Of a DNA stretch of 27,208 bases, positions 17,152 through 23,837 are shown in pieces. Both the position numbers and the translations under genes were made by a program. Numbering within the stretch: the first letter of the stretch is position 1; each line of letters begins with the position of its first letter. The notes under the pieces were generated by a model. That model ran no database searches. It saw only the letters and a program-made list of their open reading frames with translations, and was not told the DNA's origin. Source of the DNA: a virus; the IMG/VR virus record IMGVR_UViG_3300042090_003237, positions 1 through 27,208 of that record; one strand, 5' to 3'.

Positions 17152-17191
17152 GAAGCGCGGATGAACGGCGTGCGCCATCCATCCGCACTTC
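17152..17191 (-). other. Intergenic stem-loop H4
   Basis: On the minus-strand RNA GAAGTGCGGATG pairs with CATCCGCGCTTC: 12 pairs including one G-U. The 16-base loop holds a small GGC/GCC hairpin. The plus-strand RNA would have an A-C mismatch at the wobble. It starts 6 bases after the stop of the 127-aa gene. Confidence 0.65.
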
Positions 17192-17197
17192 GATCAG

Positions 17198-17581
17198 TTA
17201 AGTTGCTTCCGCCAGCAGTTCGGTCACCACTTCATTGACCGCCCTGGCATCGAGACGCCCCGGCTCGGCGTTCAAGACCGCCGCCGTTTCCGTCTGGATC
17301 CGTTTCAGGTCGTCCTTGGAGGCGCCGGCATATTGTTCCTTCAACGCGGCCTTTTTGGCGGCCGCCTCGTTTGCCTGGTTTTTTTCCTGTTTGGGATTTA
17401 CCGGGATGCGGCTGGCCTCCACGGTCGCGCCGGCCGTGACCGGCGTGGTGTCGCTGACCTTCTCGGCCCAGCCGTCTTCCACCAGGAGTTTGCCGTGCTT
17501 GTCGCTGACTTCGACGACCGCGCCGACCTTGTGATGCAGTTTGCCGCCGAGTGCGACGGGCTTTCTAATTTTTACTTTCAT
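17198..17581 (-). CDS. Phage head-associated protein of unknown function
   Basis: This 127-aa protein has two parts. An N-terminal beta domain (MKVKIRKPVALGGKLHHKVG, then VVEVSDKHGKLLVEDGWAE) resembles the short domain often found beside capsid genes. A helical, Ala/Lys/Glu-rich C-terminus (about 70-127) follows. Mu-like phages have a gene of this size (gp35) between capsid and gp36, so it may be its counterpart. It is bracketed by stem-loops H2 and H4, and its leader CAACAAAAATAAAATCATC is A-rich. Confidence 0.6.
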   Translation of the reverse strand: MKVKIRKPVALGGKLHHKVGAVVEVSDKHGKLLVEDGWAEKVSDTTPVTAGATVEASRIPVNPKQEKNQANEAAAKKAALKEQYAGASKDDLKRIQTETAAVLNAEPGRLDARAVNEVVTELLAEAT

Positions 17582-17609
17582 GATGATTTTATTTTTGTTG
17601 TTTGTTTTT

Positions 17610-17632
17610 GGCGCAGCCAGGCTGGCCGCACC
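17610..17632 (-). other. Intergenic stem-loop H2
   Basis: Minus-strand RNA GGTGCGGCC pairs with GGCTGCGCC around AGCCT, with two G-U pairs that would be A-C mismatches on the other strand. It begins 9 bases after the stop of the prepilin-like gene and is followed by AAAAACAAACAACAAAAA. The first arm shares GGTGCGGCC with H1. Confidence 0.65.
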
Positions 17633-17641
17633 TTTGGATGT

Positions 17642-18184
17642 TTACTGGCCCGACTGCGAATAGGTCAGCGTGGTGGTGACCGAGTTCGAGCCGGCCAGCG
17701 CGCCGGCCGTGTTGTTGGTGGCGGTGGTGGCCTGGATCGTCCGCACGTTGTCCAAGTAGGCCGCCGGAAAGTTTGTCCAGAACGTGTTCGTCGTGAGCGT
17801 GCCCTGGGCGCTCGCCGGTGGCCCGAACGTCCACTTGATCGGCTGTGTGGTCGTGCCGCGCAGGCCGTCATAGGTGACGTCGAACCCGATCGTTTCCGTC
17901 GTCACCGTGGTGTTGGAACTGACGCATGTCGCGAACGCGGACAAGCCCTTGCCCTGGCGCAACGTTTTTTTGGCGCCCGCCAGCGTCGCGGATTGTGCAT
18001 TCGTCAACGTGATCGGAAATGCGTTCGTGTCCTGCACCCAAAAATTAGGCGCACCGCCCGGATAAGTCAGCGTCGTCAGTCCCTGCCCCATTGCCGGCAA
18101 CGTAAGCGCGGCGAACAGGCCGATGATGGCCACAACCACGAGCAATTGCAGCATCGAGAAGTTTTCCCATTTGTTGAATTTCAT
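17642..18184 (-). CDS. Prepilin-like protein in the phage capsid operon
   Basis: This 180-aa protein starts MKFNKWEN and then reads FSMLQLLVVVAIIGLFAAL (residues 9-27), TLPAM. This is almost the type IV prepilin/pseudopilin helix of verrucomicrobial and planctomycetal proteins (FTLIELLVVIAIIAILAAL). Two key residues differ: the Gly before the cleavage point is Asn8, and the Glu5 equivalent is Gln13. Cleavage and methylation by prepilin peptidase are therefore doubtful. The remaining 150 residues are Thr/Asn-rich beta structure without a family I recognise. The gene follows the major capsid gene, separated by stem-loop H3 and an A-rich leader, with H2 behind it. It could be a membrane protein of the lysogen interfering with pili, or a virion protein with a borrowed helix. 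Confidence 0.8.
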   Translation of the reverse strand: MKFNKWENFSMLQLLVVVAIIGLFAALTLPAMGQGLTTLTYPGGAPNFWVQDTNAFPITLTNAQSATLAGAKKTLRQGKGLSAFATCVSSNTTVTTETIGFDVTYDGLRGTTTQPIKWTFGPPASAQGTLTTNTFWTNFPAAYLDNVRTIQATTATNNTAGALAGSNSVTTTLTYSQSGQ

Positions 18185-18210
18185 ATTTTTATTTTATTAT
18201 TTGGATTGTT

Positions 18211-18241
18211 TGGCGGCGGAGCCATGGTGGCCCCACCGCCA
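18211..18241 (-). other. Intergenic stem-loop H3 behind the capsid gene
   Basis: Minus-strand RNA TGGCGGTGGGGCCA pairs with TGGCTCCGCCGCCA: 14 pairs, two of them G-U, with a CCA loop. It starts 5 bases after the capsid stop codon. No U tract follows; the leader AATAATAAAATAAAAATATG of the next gene does. Stabilising the capsid mRNA 3' end or partial termination are both plausible. Confidence 0.7.
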
Positions 18242-18246
18242 GATGT

Positions 18247-19251
18247 TTAGAACGACAGCACGGACTGCAGCAGGAACGCCGCCTTGGCGCCGACGACTTT
18301 CTCGCCGACGTAATGCTCGCCGCGATGCACGTCCGATTTTTTTGTTTCATCCCGGTAGTCCATGATCTGGAGCAGTTCGGGACCGCCGCCGCCGCCGGCC
18401 ACCATGCCGGGCCCGGTGCCGCCCGTGGCCGGAGTGACCGGCGACGTGAACGCCGTCCAGTAGAACGTGCGCGCGAAGTTGGGCAGTTCGAGATCGTCGC
18501 CCTCCTCCACGTGGGCAAGAATGCAGTCGTGGCCCCAGATGTCGGCCGGTGTGAAGATCTGGCCCTCCAGATTTGTCGCCTGCACCGTCTTGGCAATGAC
18601 CACGCCGCCCTGCGGCAGCCCGAAGTAGGACGCGAGCTTGTCCTCGTTGAGCAGGCCGGCCTGCGTGTATTTGAACACGTCGAGCAGCTTCGGATGCTGC
18701 TGCAGTTTCAGGAACACGGGATTGCTGATGACCATGAGGTTCACCTCCATGCCGCTGTTCTGGCGGATGAACTCCTTCGCGGCGTCCACGTCGTCCTTCG
18801 GATTGCTGGAGGGATCATCCCACTTGGCCGCGACGCCGGCATAGGAGACCTTGGTGGTGTCCGTGGCCAGCGTATGGACGCGGAGCTCGTGGTTGACCTT
18901 GAGCGTGTCCACGATCTTGCGGACCTTGGCCACGTCGGCGTCGAAGAAGGCGCCGTATTTTGCGCGCTCTTCGTCGGGCACCAGGCCTTCCAAACCGAAG
19001 TTCTGACAAAAATAATTGTCATTGCTTAAGATGGAGGTCACGCGCGGATAGCCGCTGCCCGGAGCGCGCGGGCGCAGGATGGGCACGTTGGCGAGTTCGT
19101 CGGCTCCGAACATGTAGTAGGAGGCCGCCTGCAGCGCGGTCGGGAACGGGGGTGCCAGCTTGGCGCCCACAAAACCCTTCGGATCGCGCATGAACTGGTT
19201 TGCGATCTTGGTGAGGATCGGATTCAATGTTGCGTTTGTTTGAATTGGCAT
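18247..19251 (-). CDS. Major capsid protein (HK97 fold)
   Basis: This 334-aa protein is the predicted shell subunit. Features typical of this capsid group are the N-terminal FMRDPKGFVGAKLAPPFPT, YYMFGADELA, the RAPGSGYPRVTS loop (about 62-73), FGLEGLVPDEERAKY (about 85-99) and a C-terminal GEHYVGEKVVGAKAAFLLQSVL strand. It is followed by H3 and preceded by the leader AACGACATAAAAATATG in a 35-base gap, as expected for the most abundant protein. It lies after protease/scaffold and decoration genes, the Mu/lambda order. A Gly-rich stretch near residue 285 probably forms a surface loop. Confidence 0.88.
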   Translation of the reverse strand: MPIQTNATLNPILTKIANQFMRDPKGFVGAKLAPPFPTALQAASYYMFGADELANVPILRPRAPGSGYPRVTSILSNDNYFCQNFGLEGLVPDEERAKYGAFFDADVAKVRKIVDTLKVNHELRVHTLATDTTKVSYAGVAAKWDDPSSNPKDDVDAAKEFIRQNSGMEVNLMVISNPVFLKLQQHPKLLDVFKYTQAGLLNEDKLASYFGLPQGGVVIAKTVQATNLEGQIFTPADIWGHDCILAHVEEGDDLELPNFARTFYWTAFTSPVTPATGGTGPGMVAGGGGGPELLQIMDYRDETKKSDVHRGEHYVGEKVVGAKAAFLLQSVLSF

Positions 19252-19286
19252 ATTTTTATGTCGTTAATTTTTTCGGTGGTTGAGCG

Positions 19287-19694
19287 TTATGGGACGGTGA
19301 CGAAAAAGTCCTGGATTTCCATCACGTCATTAGCCGCGTCGGCGACCGACGGGCTGATCTTGCTGCCGTGCGCGAGGTTGCCGGAGACGGCCGCGATCAT
19401 GGTGCCGCCGTTCTGCGCCTTCACGTAGCATGGGTTCTGGCCGATGCTGCCGTCGCCGGCGATGCAGCGGACCGTGCCGCCCTTGCCGGCGAGCCGGACA
19501 TTCCAGTTCACATCGCCTTCGAGCCGCTCGAAGAGCCAGCCCAGCAGCGGCCGGCCGGCGGTCGCGGTGTAGAGCTGGATCGTCTGCGTGCCGGGAACGA
19601 GCTCCACGGCGTAGCCTTCCATCCCGACCAAGTTCGCCGCAACTGCGGCCGCGAACGACTGGTAGGGGCTGTCATTGTAGGTTTGTTTTGCCAT
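19287..19694 (-). CDS. Capsid decoration/stabilisation protein (putative)
   Basis: This 135-aa, Gly/Ala-rich beta protein lies between protease/scaffold and major capsid genes, the place of gpD-like decoration proteins. Segments such as GTQTIQLYTATAGRPLLGWLFE and a GGTMIAAVSGNLAHG loop fit a small beta-barrel. The start is certain because it is preceded by CAACCAAAGAAAAATTATG, closely matching other leaders of the operon. The family is not recognised with certainty; position and size carry the call. Confidence 0.65.
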   Translation of the reverse strand: MAKQTYNDSPYQSFAAAVAANLVGMEGYAVELVPGTQTIQLYTATAGRPLLGWLFERLEGDVNWNVRLAGKGGTVRCIAGDGSIGQNPCYVKAQNGGTMIAAVSGNLAHGSKISPSVADAANDVMEIQDFFVTVP

Positions 19695-19710
19695 AATTTT
19701 TCTTTGGTTG
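19695..19710 (-). promoter_or_regulatory. A-rich translation leader
   Basis: On the minus strand, CAACCAAAGAAAAATTATG runs into the decoration start. It is nearly the same as the leader at 15347. There is no Shine-Dalgarno-like purine core. Confidence 0.55.
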
Positions 19711-19721
19711 GATTGGATCGG

Positions 19722-20312
19722 TTATTTCGACGCGGCAACCGTGCGAACTTTTTCACGGAACTGGTTTTGCAGCTCGGTGCCCTCCGCCGTGCGGCCGAAG
19801 GCGATGAACGCCTGCACCTCGTCGGTGATTTTGTTTTCCGTGGCGTAGGCCTTCGCCTTCGCCATGAAGATGTCCTCCGGCTCGGTGGCCGCGGCCGTCG
19901 CGGTTTGGGTGCCGCCGGCGCTCGTGGTGTAGCGCGAGCCCGAGGCGCGGGCCGGCAGCTTGCCCAGCAGCTCCTCGGTGGTGGCGGGATCGGCGATGAA
20001 GGATTTCTCCCAGAAATCAATCGCCTTGGTGTCCTGCGGCGCGAGCCCGACCCGGCCGACGAACTTCGCCACGGTCGCTTTCGCGCGGGCCTTCACTTCA
20101 TCTTGCGCGGTTTTTTCCATCGCGGTGATTTTGGTTTCGATCGGTTTCACGGCCGCCGTGACGGCGTCGGTGATGACCTTGGTGAGATCCGCAGAGGCAG
20201 ACGCCGCTGTGGCCGGTTCCGCCGCCTTGGCTTTCGCTTCCAGCGCGGTGACTTTTTCGACGACAGGTTTGATCGCGTCGTCAACGATCTTCTTCATTTC
20301 TTCAGTGGTCAT
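19722..20312 (-). CDS. Nested scaffold protein (internal in-frame start of the protease gene)
   Basis: An ATG at protease residue 183 (MTTEEMKKIVDDAIKPVVEK) begins a 196-aa helical, Lys/Glu/Ala-rich product identical to the C-terminal half of the protease. It is preceded by AACCAACAACGAAGAAAATATG minus its first two bases, the same A-rich leader that stands before the other abundant structural genes, although here it lies inside a coding region. Mu gpI/gpZ and lambda C/Nu3 use the same arrangement to make extra scaffold. Confidence 0.6.
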   Translation of the reverse strand: MTTEEMKKIVDDAIKPVVEKVTALEAKAKAAEPATAASASADLTKVITDAVTAAVKPIETKITAMEKTAQDEVKARAKATVAKFVGRVGLAPQDTKAIDFWEKSFIADPATTEELLGKLPARASGSRYTTSAGGTQTATAAATEPEDIFMAKAKAYATENKITDEVQAFIAFGRTAEGTELQNQFREKVRTVAASK

Positions 20313-20858
20313 ATTTTCTTCGTTGTTGGTTGTGGTTGATGACGCCGCTTTCGCGAACGCCGCTTGTGTAGCGAAGCCGGGGCGATTGACCAGGCCACCG
20401 ACATTTTCGTTGATCAGCCCGATGAACTTTTTCTTCGCCTGGCTGAACAGGAAATTTTGCGAGAAATACCGGAACGCCTTCGCCCGCACGAGCGAGCCGC
20501 CGAATTCGTTCCAGTCGGGCACGACGCGCACGCCGCCCTTGACCTTGTCGTCGCCGGCCCAGAAATAGCGCAGCGGCGTGAACGTGGCCTCCGCGTCCTC
20601 ATGGTTCTTGTCCGCGAATGGCATCGGACCCTGGCCGGCGGACGCGCGCGACAAAAGCATCTGCAGGTCGGCGTTGGCCTTGGCCGCCACCGAGGCGTCC
20701 ACGTCCATCTCGAATTCCTTGCCGGGATAATCCTGCAGCGTGAACTTCACGCCCCTGCCGGGCGGAAACACCTGGAGATCCGCCGGCAATGCACCGTCGC
20801 TGCCAATGTCCGGCAATGCCGCGAGCGCCGAGGCGTGAATGAAGTTTTCAGTTTTCAT
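19722..20858 (-). CDS. Prohead protease-scaffold (Mu gpI-like)
   Basis: This 378-aa protein is predicted to process the prohead and shape it. The N-terminal half is a gpI/U35-type serine protease domain. It has the DKNHED motif with candidate catalytic His86, AKAFRYFSQNFLF with candidate Ser133, and LINENVGGLVNRPGF (148-162), the typical end of the domain. Residues 183-378 are the helical scaffold part. The ATG overlaps the virion morphogenesis stop by ATGA. Its place between portal-associated genes and the decoration and capsid genes matches Mu-like heads. Confidence 0.85.
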   Translation of the reverse strand: MKTENFIHASALAALPDIGSDGALPADLQVFPPGRGVKFTLQDYPGKEFEMDVDASVAAKANADLQMLLSRASAGQGPMPFADKNHEDAEATFTPLRYFWAGDDKVKGGVRVVPDWNEFGGSLVRAKAFRYFSQNFLFSQAKKKFIGLINENVGGLVNRPGFATQAAFAKAASSTTTNNEENMTTEEMKKIVDDAIKPVVEKVTALEAKAKAAEPATAASASADLTKVITDAVTAAVKPIETKITAMEKTAQDEVKARAKATVAKFVGRVGLAPQDTKAIDFWEKSFIADPATTEELLGKLPARASGSRYTTSAGGTQTATAAATEPEDIFMAKAKAYATENKITDEVQAFIAFGRTAEGTELQNQFREKVRTVAASK

Positions 20859-21487
20859 GGTATCTCCTCATCCGGGTTGGGTTTATCCTCTTCGAGCTGC
20901 CGGTCGAGCACGCGTTGCGCCCGTGACAGGACGGCCGCTTCGAGCAGGGACTTGTCCGGGAGCGCCGTCGTGTCGGCCTTCTGGTCCACGCTGGGGGTGA
21001 GCAGATATTCCACAGTAAAACCTCTTCCGCTTTCATCCTTCACCACTAGCAACGCCTTTTCAAAATCGCTGTCGCCGGAATGGATCAGAAATAATTTTAG
21101 GCCCGTCTCCTGCTCGAAGGTGTGTGTGGTGCGGCCGTAAGCCTCCGGCGATTCGGGGATCGTCAGCGCGCCGGCCTCCTTGGCAAAGATCGGGCCGCCG
21201 AAAACTTTTTGCGCAAGGTCCGGATGATTGATCGAGACGGAAATGGTGGTCGGATTTTCCTGCACCGGGTTCTGCACCATCTGCGCCACGGCCAGCCAGA
21301 AGTGCGACCGCCGGTCCGGGGCGAGCGTGTTCGCATCCGTCTGGTCTTTTTCCCGGAAATGTTTCTTGAGCTGGTTGCCGACTTCGCGGCCGGAGTTCAT
21401 CAGGATCGCGCGCGGATTTTTCGCCGCCGTCATGATGGTGCCGAACCGTGCCTGGAATTTCGTGTCGTTGAACTCGAACGTGATCAT
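20855..21487 (-). CDS. Phage virion morphogenesis protein (Mu gpG / tail-completion family)
   Basis: A 210-aa protein with the family's helix NSGREVGNQLKKHFREKD (about 31-48), followed by ANTLAPDRRSHFW and by VFGGPIFAKEAGALTIPESPEA (about 94-115). The last matches the FGG...LTIP motif of virion morphogenesis proteins. These proteins act at head completion or head-tail joining. It overlaps both neighbours by ATGA. The acidic C-terminus (EEDKPNPDEEIP) is typical of nothing in particular. In Mu, gpG follows portal and F; here the F gene is not seen. Confidence 0.75.
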   Translation of the reverse strand: MITFEFNDTKFQARFGTIMTAAKNPRAILMNSGREVGNQLKKHFREKDQTDANTLAPDRRSHFWLAVAQMVQNPVQENPTTISVSINHPDLAQKVFGGPIFAKEAGALTIPESPEAYGRTTHTFEQETGLKLFLIHSGDSDFEKALLVVKDESGRGFTVEYLLTPSVDQKADTTALPDKSLLEAAVLSRAQRVLDRQLEEDKPNPDEEIP

Positions 21488-21759
21488 GCGGCGCCTCCCA
21501 TCACGGCCGCAGTTGAAAGCGGATCCGGTTTTTCCAGTTCACGAATCCATGCCTCGAACTCGGTGATTTTCTTGAAGCCGGCGATCAACTGAATTTCGCC
21601 CCGGATGATTTCAGCCGGATGACCCAGCCGGTCCAGCCATTTGACCACGTCAATCGCGGCGTTGGATTGTGGCGCATGGATGAATTTTCCGTTTTGCGAC
21701 AATCCTCTAAAACGGCGGATCGCGTTGGAGAGCTTCCGGATTTTTTCAATCTTGCTCAT
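21484..21759 (-). CDS. Small conserved-position head-module protein, function unknown
   Basis: This 91-aa protein is basic at its N-terminus (MSKIEKIRKLSNAIRRFRGL) and mostly helical. It is coupled by ATGA overlaps to the portal before it and the morphogenesis gene after it. I do not recognise the family. It occupies the slot where Mu-like phages encode the F-type minor head protein but is far too short to be one. Confidence 0.65.
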   Translation of the reverse strand: MSKIEKIRKLSNAIRRFRGLSQNGKFIHAPQSNAAIDVVKWLDRLGHPAEIIRGEIQLIAGFKKITEFEAWIRELEKPDPLSTAAVMGGAA

Positions 21760-23681
21760 GCGACCACCGCCTTTCTGCGATCCACGGCCCCGCGGACCGC
21801 GCCGTTGACGACCGCCGCGCCCTGGGCATTCTCGAATGCCTTCGCGAGCGCGCCGGCGTCGAGCTTGTGGAAAAGTTCCGGGATCTGTTTTTTTGCCTTG
21901 GCCAGGGCGCTGATAAAATCCGCATCACTCAATGCCTCATCCTTCGCCTTGGCGATCAGCTCGTGGAAGAATGGTTTCACTTCGCCAAGCCATTTTTCCG
22001 AAACGCCGGTCAGATCCTCCAGCGTCCGGTTCACAATCTGCGTGTCGGCCGGCGCCTTCGCATGGGCATGAATGCAGCGGCGCTGCGCACCGCGTGCAGA
22101 ACCGGACACCGGCCCCTCGTTCTCCGGGTCGGGATTGTTCGGATCATCCGCCCCAGGACCGCCCGGACCGCCGGGAGTGTTTTGATTTTGACCGCCCGAC
22201 GCCTGGCCGATCAGCACATCATCACCGTCACCCGGCACCACAAGATCGTTGTCCTCGTAGAACTGCTGCTTGCTCACCACCACGCCTGGAATCGAAAGCA
22301 CCGTCTTATATTTGGTGGCCACGGCCACGCCGTCCTTGGCCTGGGCCGCCGCCGGCTCGAAATAAGGGCAGAGCTGGTCGTCGCCGAAATTGATCCGGCA
22401 GAGCGGCTTCAATAGTTGCTGGTTGAGGATCTTCGCCGCCTTGCCGGCGACCGCATGGACCTTTTCATCGCGCTTGGTTTTGCCGACGGTGGCGCTGGCC
22501 TGCGTGCCGCCGCCGCGGCCGCCTGCGCCGCCGTGCTCGCTGCTCATCGCCTCATTCAGCACCACGAGGTCGCAGATCGTGTCGGCGGAATCTATGAGCA
22601 CCTTCTGCGGATTTTCGCCGCCGCCCTTCATCGCCTCGATGATCTTGAGGTCCGTGCCGGCCGGGAACGCCGCGTAGGCCGAGCTGCCCATGTCGCGCAG
22701 AAGATTTTCCACCAGCGTGATCGTCTCCTGCAGCGCGTTCGGATCGTAGGTCGCCCAGCGGATCGGCTGGCCGAAGATCTGCGCGAAGTTCAGGAACCAT
22801 TCCCAGGTGAAGTTCTGGGCCGCCCAGAAAAATCCCAGCACGCGCAGCATCCCGCTGTTGATCGGGTGCCCGGATTTCTGCTTGAACATCGAGATGATGA
22901 ACTTGTCGTCGGGAAATTTCATCCAGATCGAACCGTCATCTTCCGACAATTGCGCGGCCGGATTTGAAAACTTCACTTCCTTCGCGTTCAACATCAGCTC
23001 GTCGCCGACGACCGGATAGTTCGGATAACCGTAGTAGCGCGGATGCACCCAGCGCGTCGCCTGCAGCGGAAACACCCACTCGACCGTGTCTCCCAGATTC
23101 ACCTGCACCGGCTCGGATGGGATGTCCATCTCCAAAACGGAAATGCTTTTTCCCAGCGCGTCGCACACGTCGAAGATCGTGTCGTCGAAATCATTTTCGT
23201 TAGCCTTCATATCCGGATCCATGTTCCAGATGATGTGTTCGAGGATCCGGGCCCGGCGTTGCGCCTCGTCCGATGGTTTCTGCCCTTTCAGGGCGAAGGG
23301 CTGAAGATTCCATTCCAGGTCAATGATCGCGTCCTTGAGCTCCTTCAGGTTTTTTTGCAGGCGCGGCCACGTCTGCTCCATCAGGTCGAACATCAGCCAC
23401 TGTGACAAAAGATTTCCCGCCATCGCGCCGCGGCAGATGTTCTCGACATACGTCGGCGTGTATTGCGAGATGAGAGAAGACTGCCAGCGGTCGCGCGCGG
23501 AGGGCCGGATGATCAGCGACATCGGCACCTGGGCCGGCGCCGGCGCGGGTGCGGGCATCGGACTTTTGGCCGGCGGTGCGGAGTCAGCCTGGGGAATTTG
23601 ATCGCGGCGCGGTGGCAGGCCGCCCACCTTGGAAAGCGGTGTCCCCGGACGGGCCAGATCGTTGGACAAACCGGCGCTCAT
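21756..23681 (-). CDS. Portal protein (Mu gp29-like, DUF935)
   Basis: This 641-aa protein would form the ring through which DNA enters and leaves the head. DUF935 features are visible: ENICRGAMAGNLLSQWLMFDLMEQ, LKDAIIDLEWNLQP, the CDALGKSISVLEMDI segment, and FFWAAQNFTWEWFLNFAQIFGQPIRWATYD, then DTICDLVVLNEAMSSEHGG. A Gly/Pro/Asn-rich linker (about 480-510) leads to a helical C-terminal part that resembles the start of F-type head morphogenesis proteins. I chose the ATG at 23681 because it overlaps the stop of the 52-aa gene by ATGA; an upstream in-frame ATG at 23750 would run antisense-like through that gene. Length is above Mu gp29 (about 510 aa), due to the extension. Confidence 0.87.
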   Translation of the reverse strand: MSAGLSNDLARPGTPLSKVGGLPPRRDQIPQADSAPPAKSPMPAPAPAPAQVPMSLIIRPSARDRWQSSLISQYTPTYVENICRGAMAGNLLSQWLMFDLMEQTWPRLQKNLKELKDAIIDLEWNLQPFALKGQKPSDEAQRRARILEHIIWNMDPDMKANENDFDDTIFDVCDALGKSISVLEMDIPSEPVQVNLGDTVEWVFPLQATRWVHPRYYGYPNYPVVGDELMLNAKEVKFSNPAAQLSEDDGSIWMKFPDDKFIISMFKQKSGHPINSGMLRVLGFFWAAQNFTWEWFLNFAQIFGQPIRWATYDPNALQETITLVENLLRDMGSSAYAAFPAGTDLKIIEAMKGGGENPQKVLIDSADTICDLVVLNEAMSSEHGGAGGRGGGTQASATVGKTKRDEKVHAVAGKAAKILNQQLLKPLCRINFGDDQLCPYFEPAAAQAKDGVAVATKYKTVLSIPGVVVSKQQFYEDNDLVVPGDGDDVLIGQASGGQNQNTPGGPGGPGADDPNNPDPENEGPVSGSARGAQRRCIHAHAKAPADTQIVNRTLEDLTGVSEKWLGEVKPFFHELIAKAKDEALSDADFISALAKAKKQIPELFHKLDAGALAKAFENAQGAAVVNGAVRGAVDRRKAVVA

Positions 23682-23836
23682 GAGGACACCACCCTTTCTG
23701 ACCGGATTTGAACGTCCTGACCTCGGGTAATTTGCCCCATCGCCGCGCATTGCAGCCTATTGCAAGCGTCAGGCACCCGATTGGCGACGATTCTGCGCCG
23801 GAGGCCGGCCTGGGGATTGTGGAGGGGCGGATTCAT
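23678..23836 (-). CDS. Small basic protein between terminase and portal
   Basis: This 52-aa reading frame begins MNPPLHNPQAGLRRRIVANR and ends VQIRSERVVSS. It starts one base after the terminase stop (TGACATG) and its stop overlaps the portal ATG (ATGA), the same tight packing as the real genes around it. It fills an otherwise 156-base gap. It is Arg-rich with two Cys (25 and 30). It may encode a small protein or serve mainly to keep ribosomes coupled into the portal. No family recognised. Confidence 0.5.
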   Translation of the reverse strand: MNPPLHNPQAGLRRRIVANRVPDACNRLQCAAMGQITRGQDVQIRSERVVSS

Positions 23837-23837
23837 G

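Noticed and set aside
23695-23740. tRNA-like 3' half on the minus strand (GTTCAAATCC with a GGGC...ACCCG arm before it)
   Set aside because: The T-arm stem does not pair properly, and there is no D-arm or acceptor stem; the stretch is explained by the 52-aa ORF.
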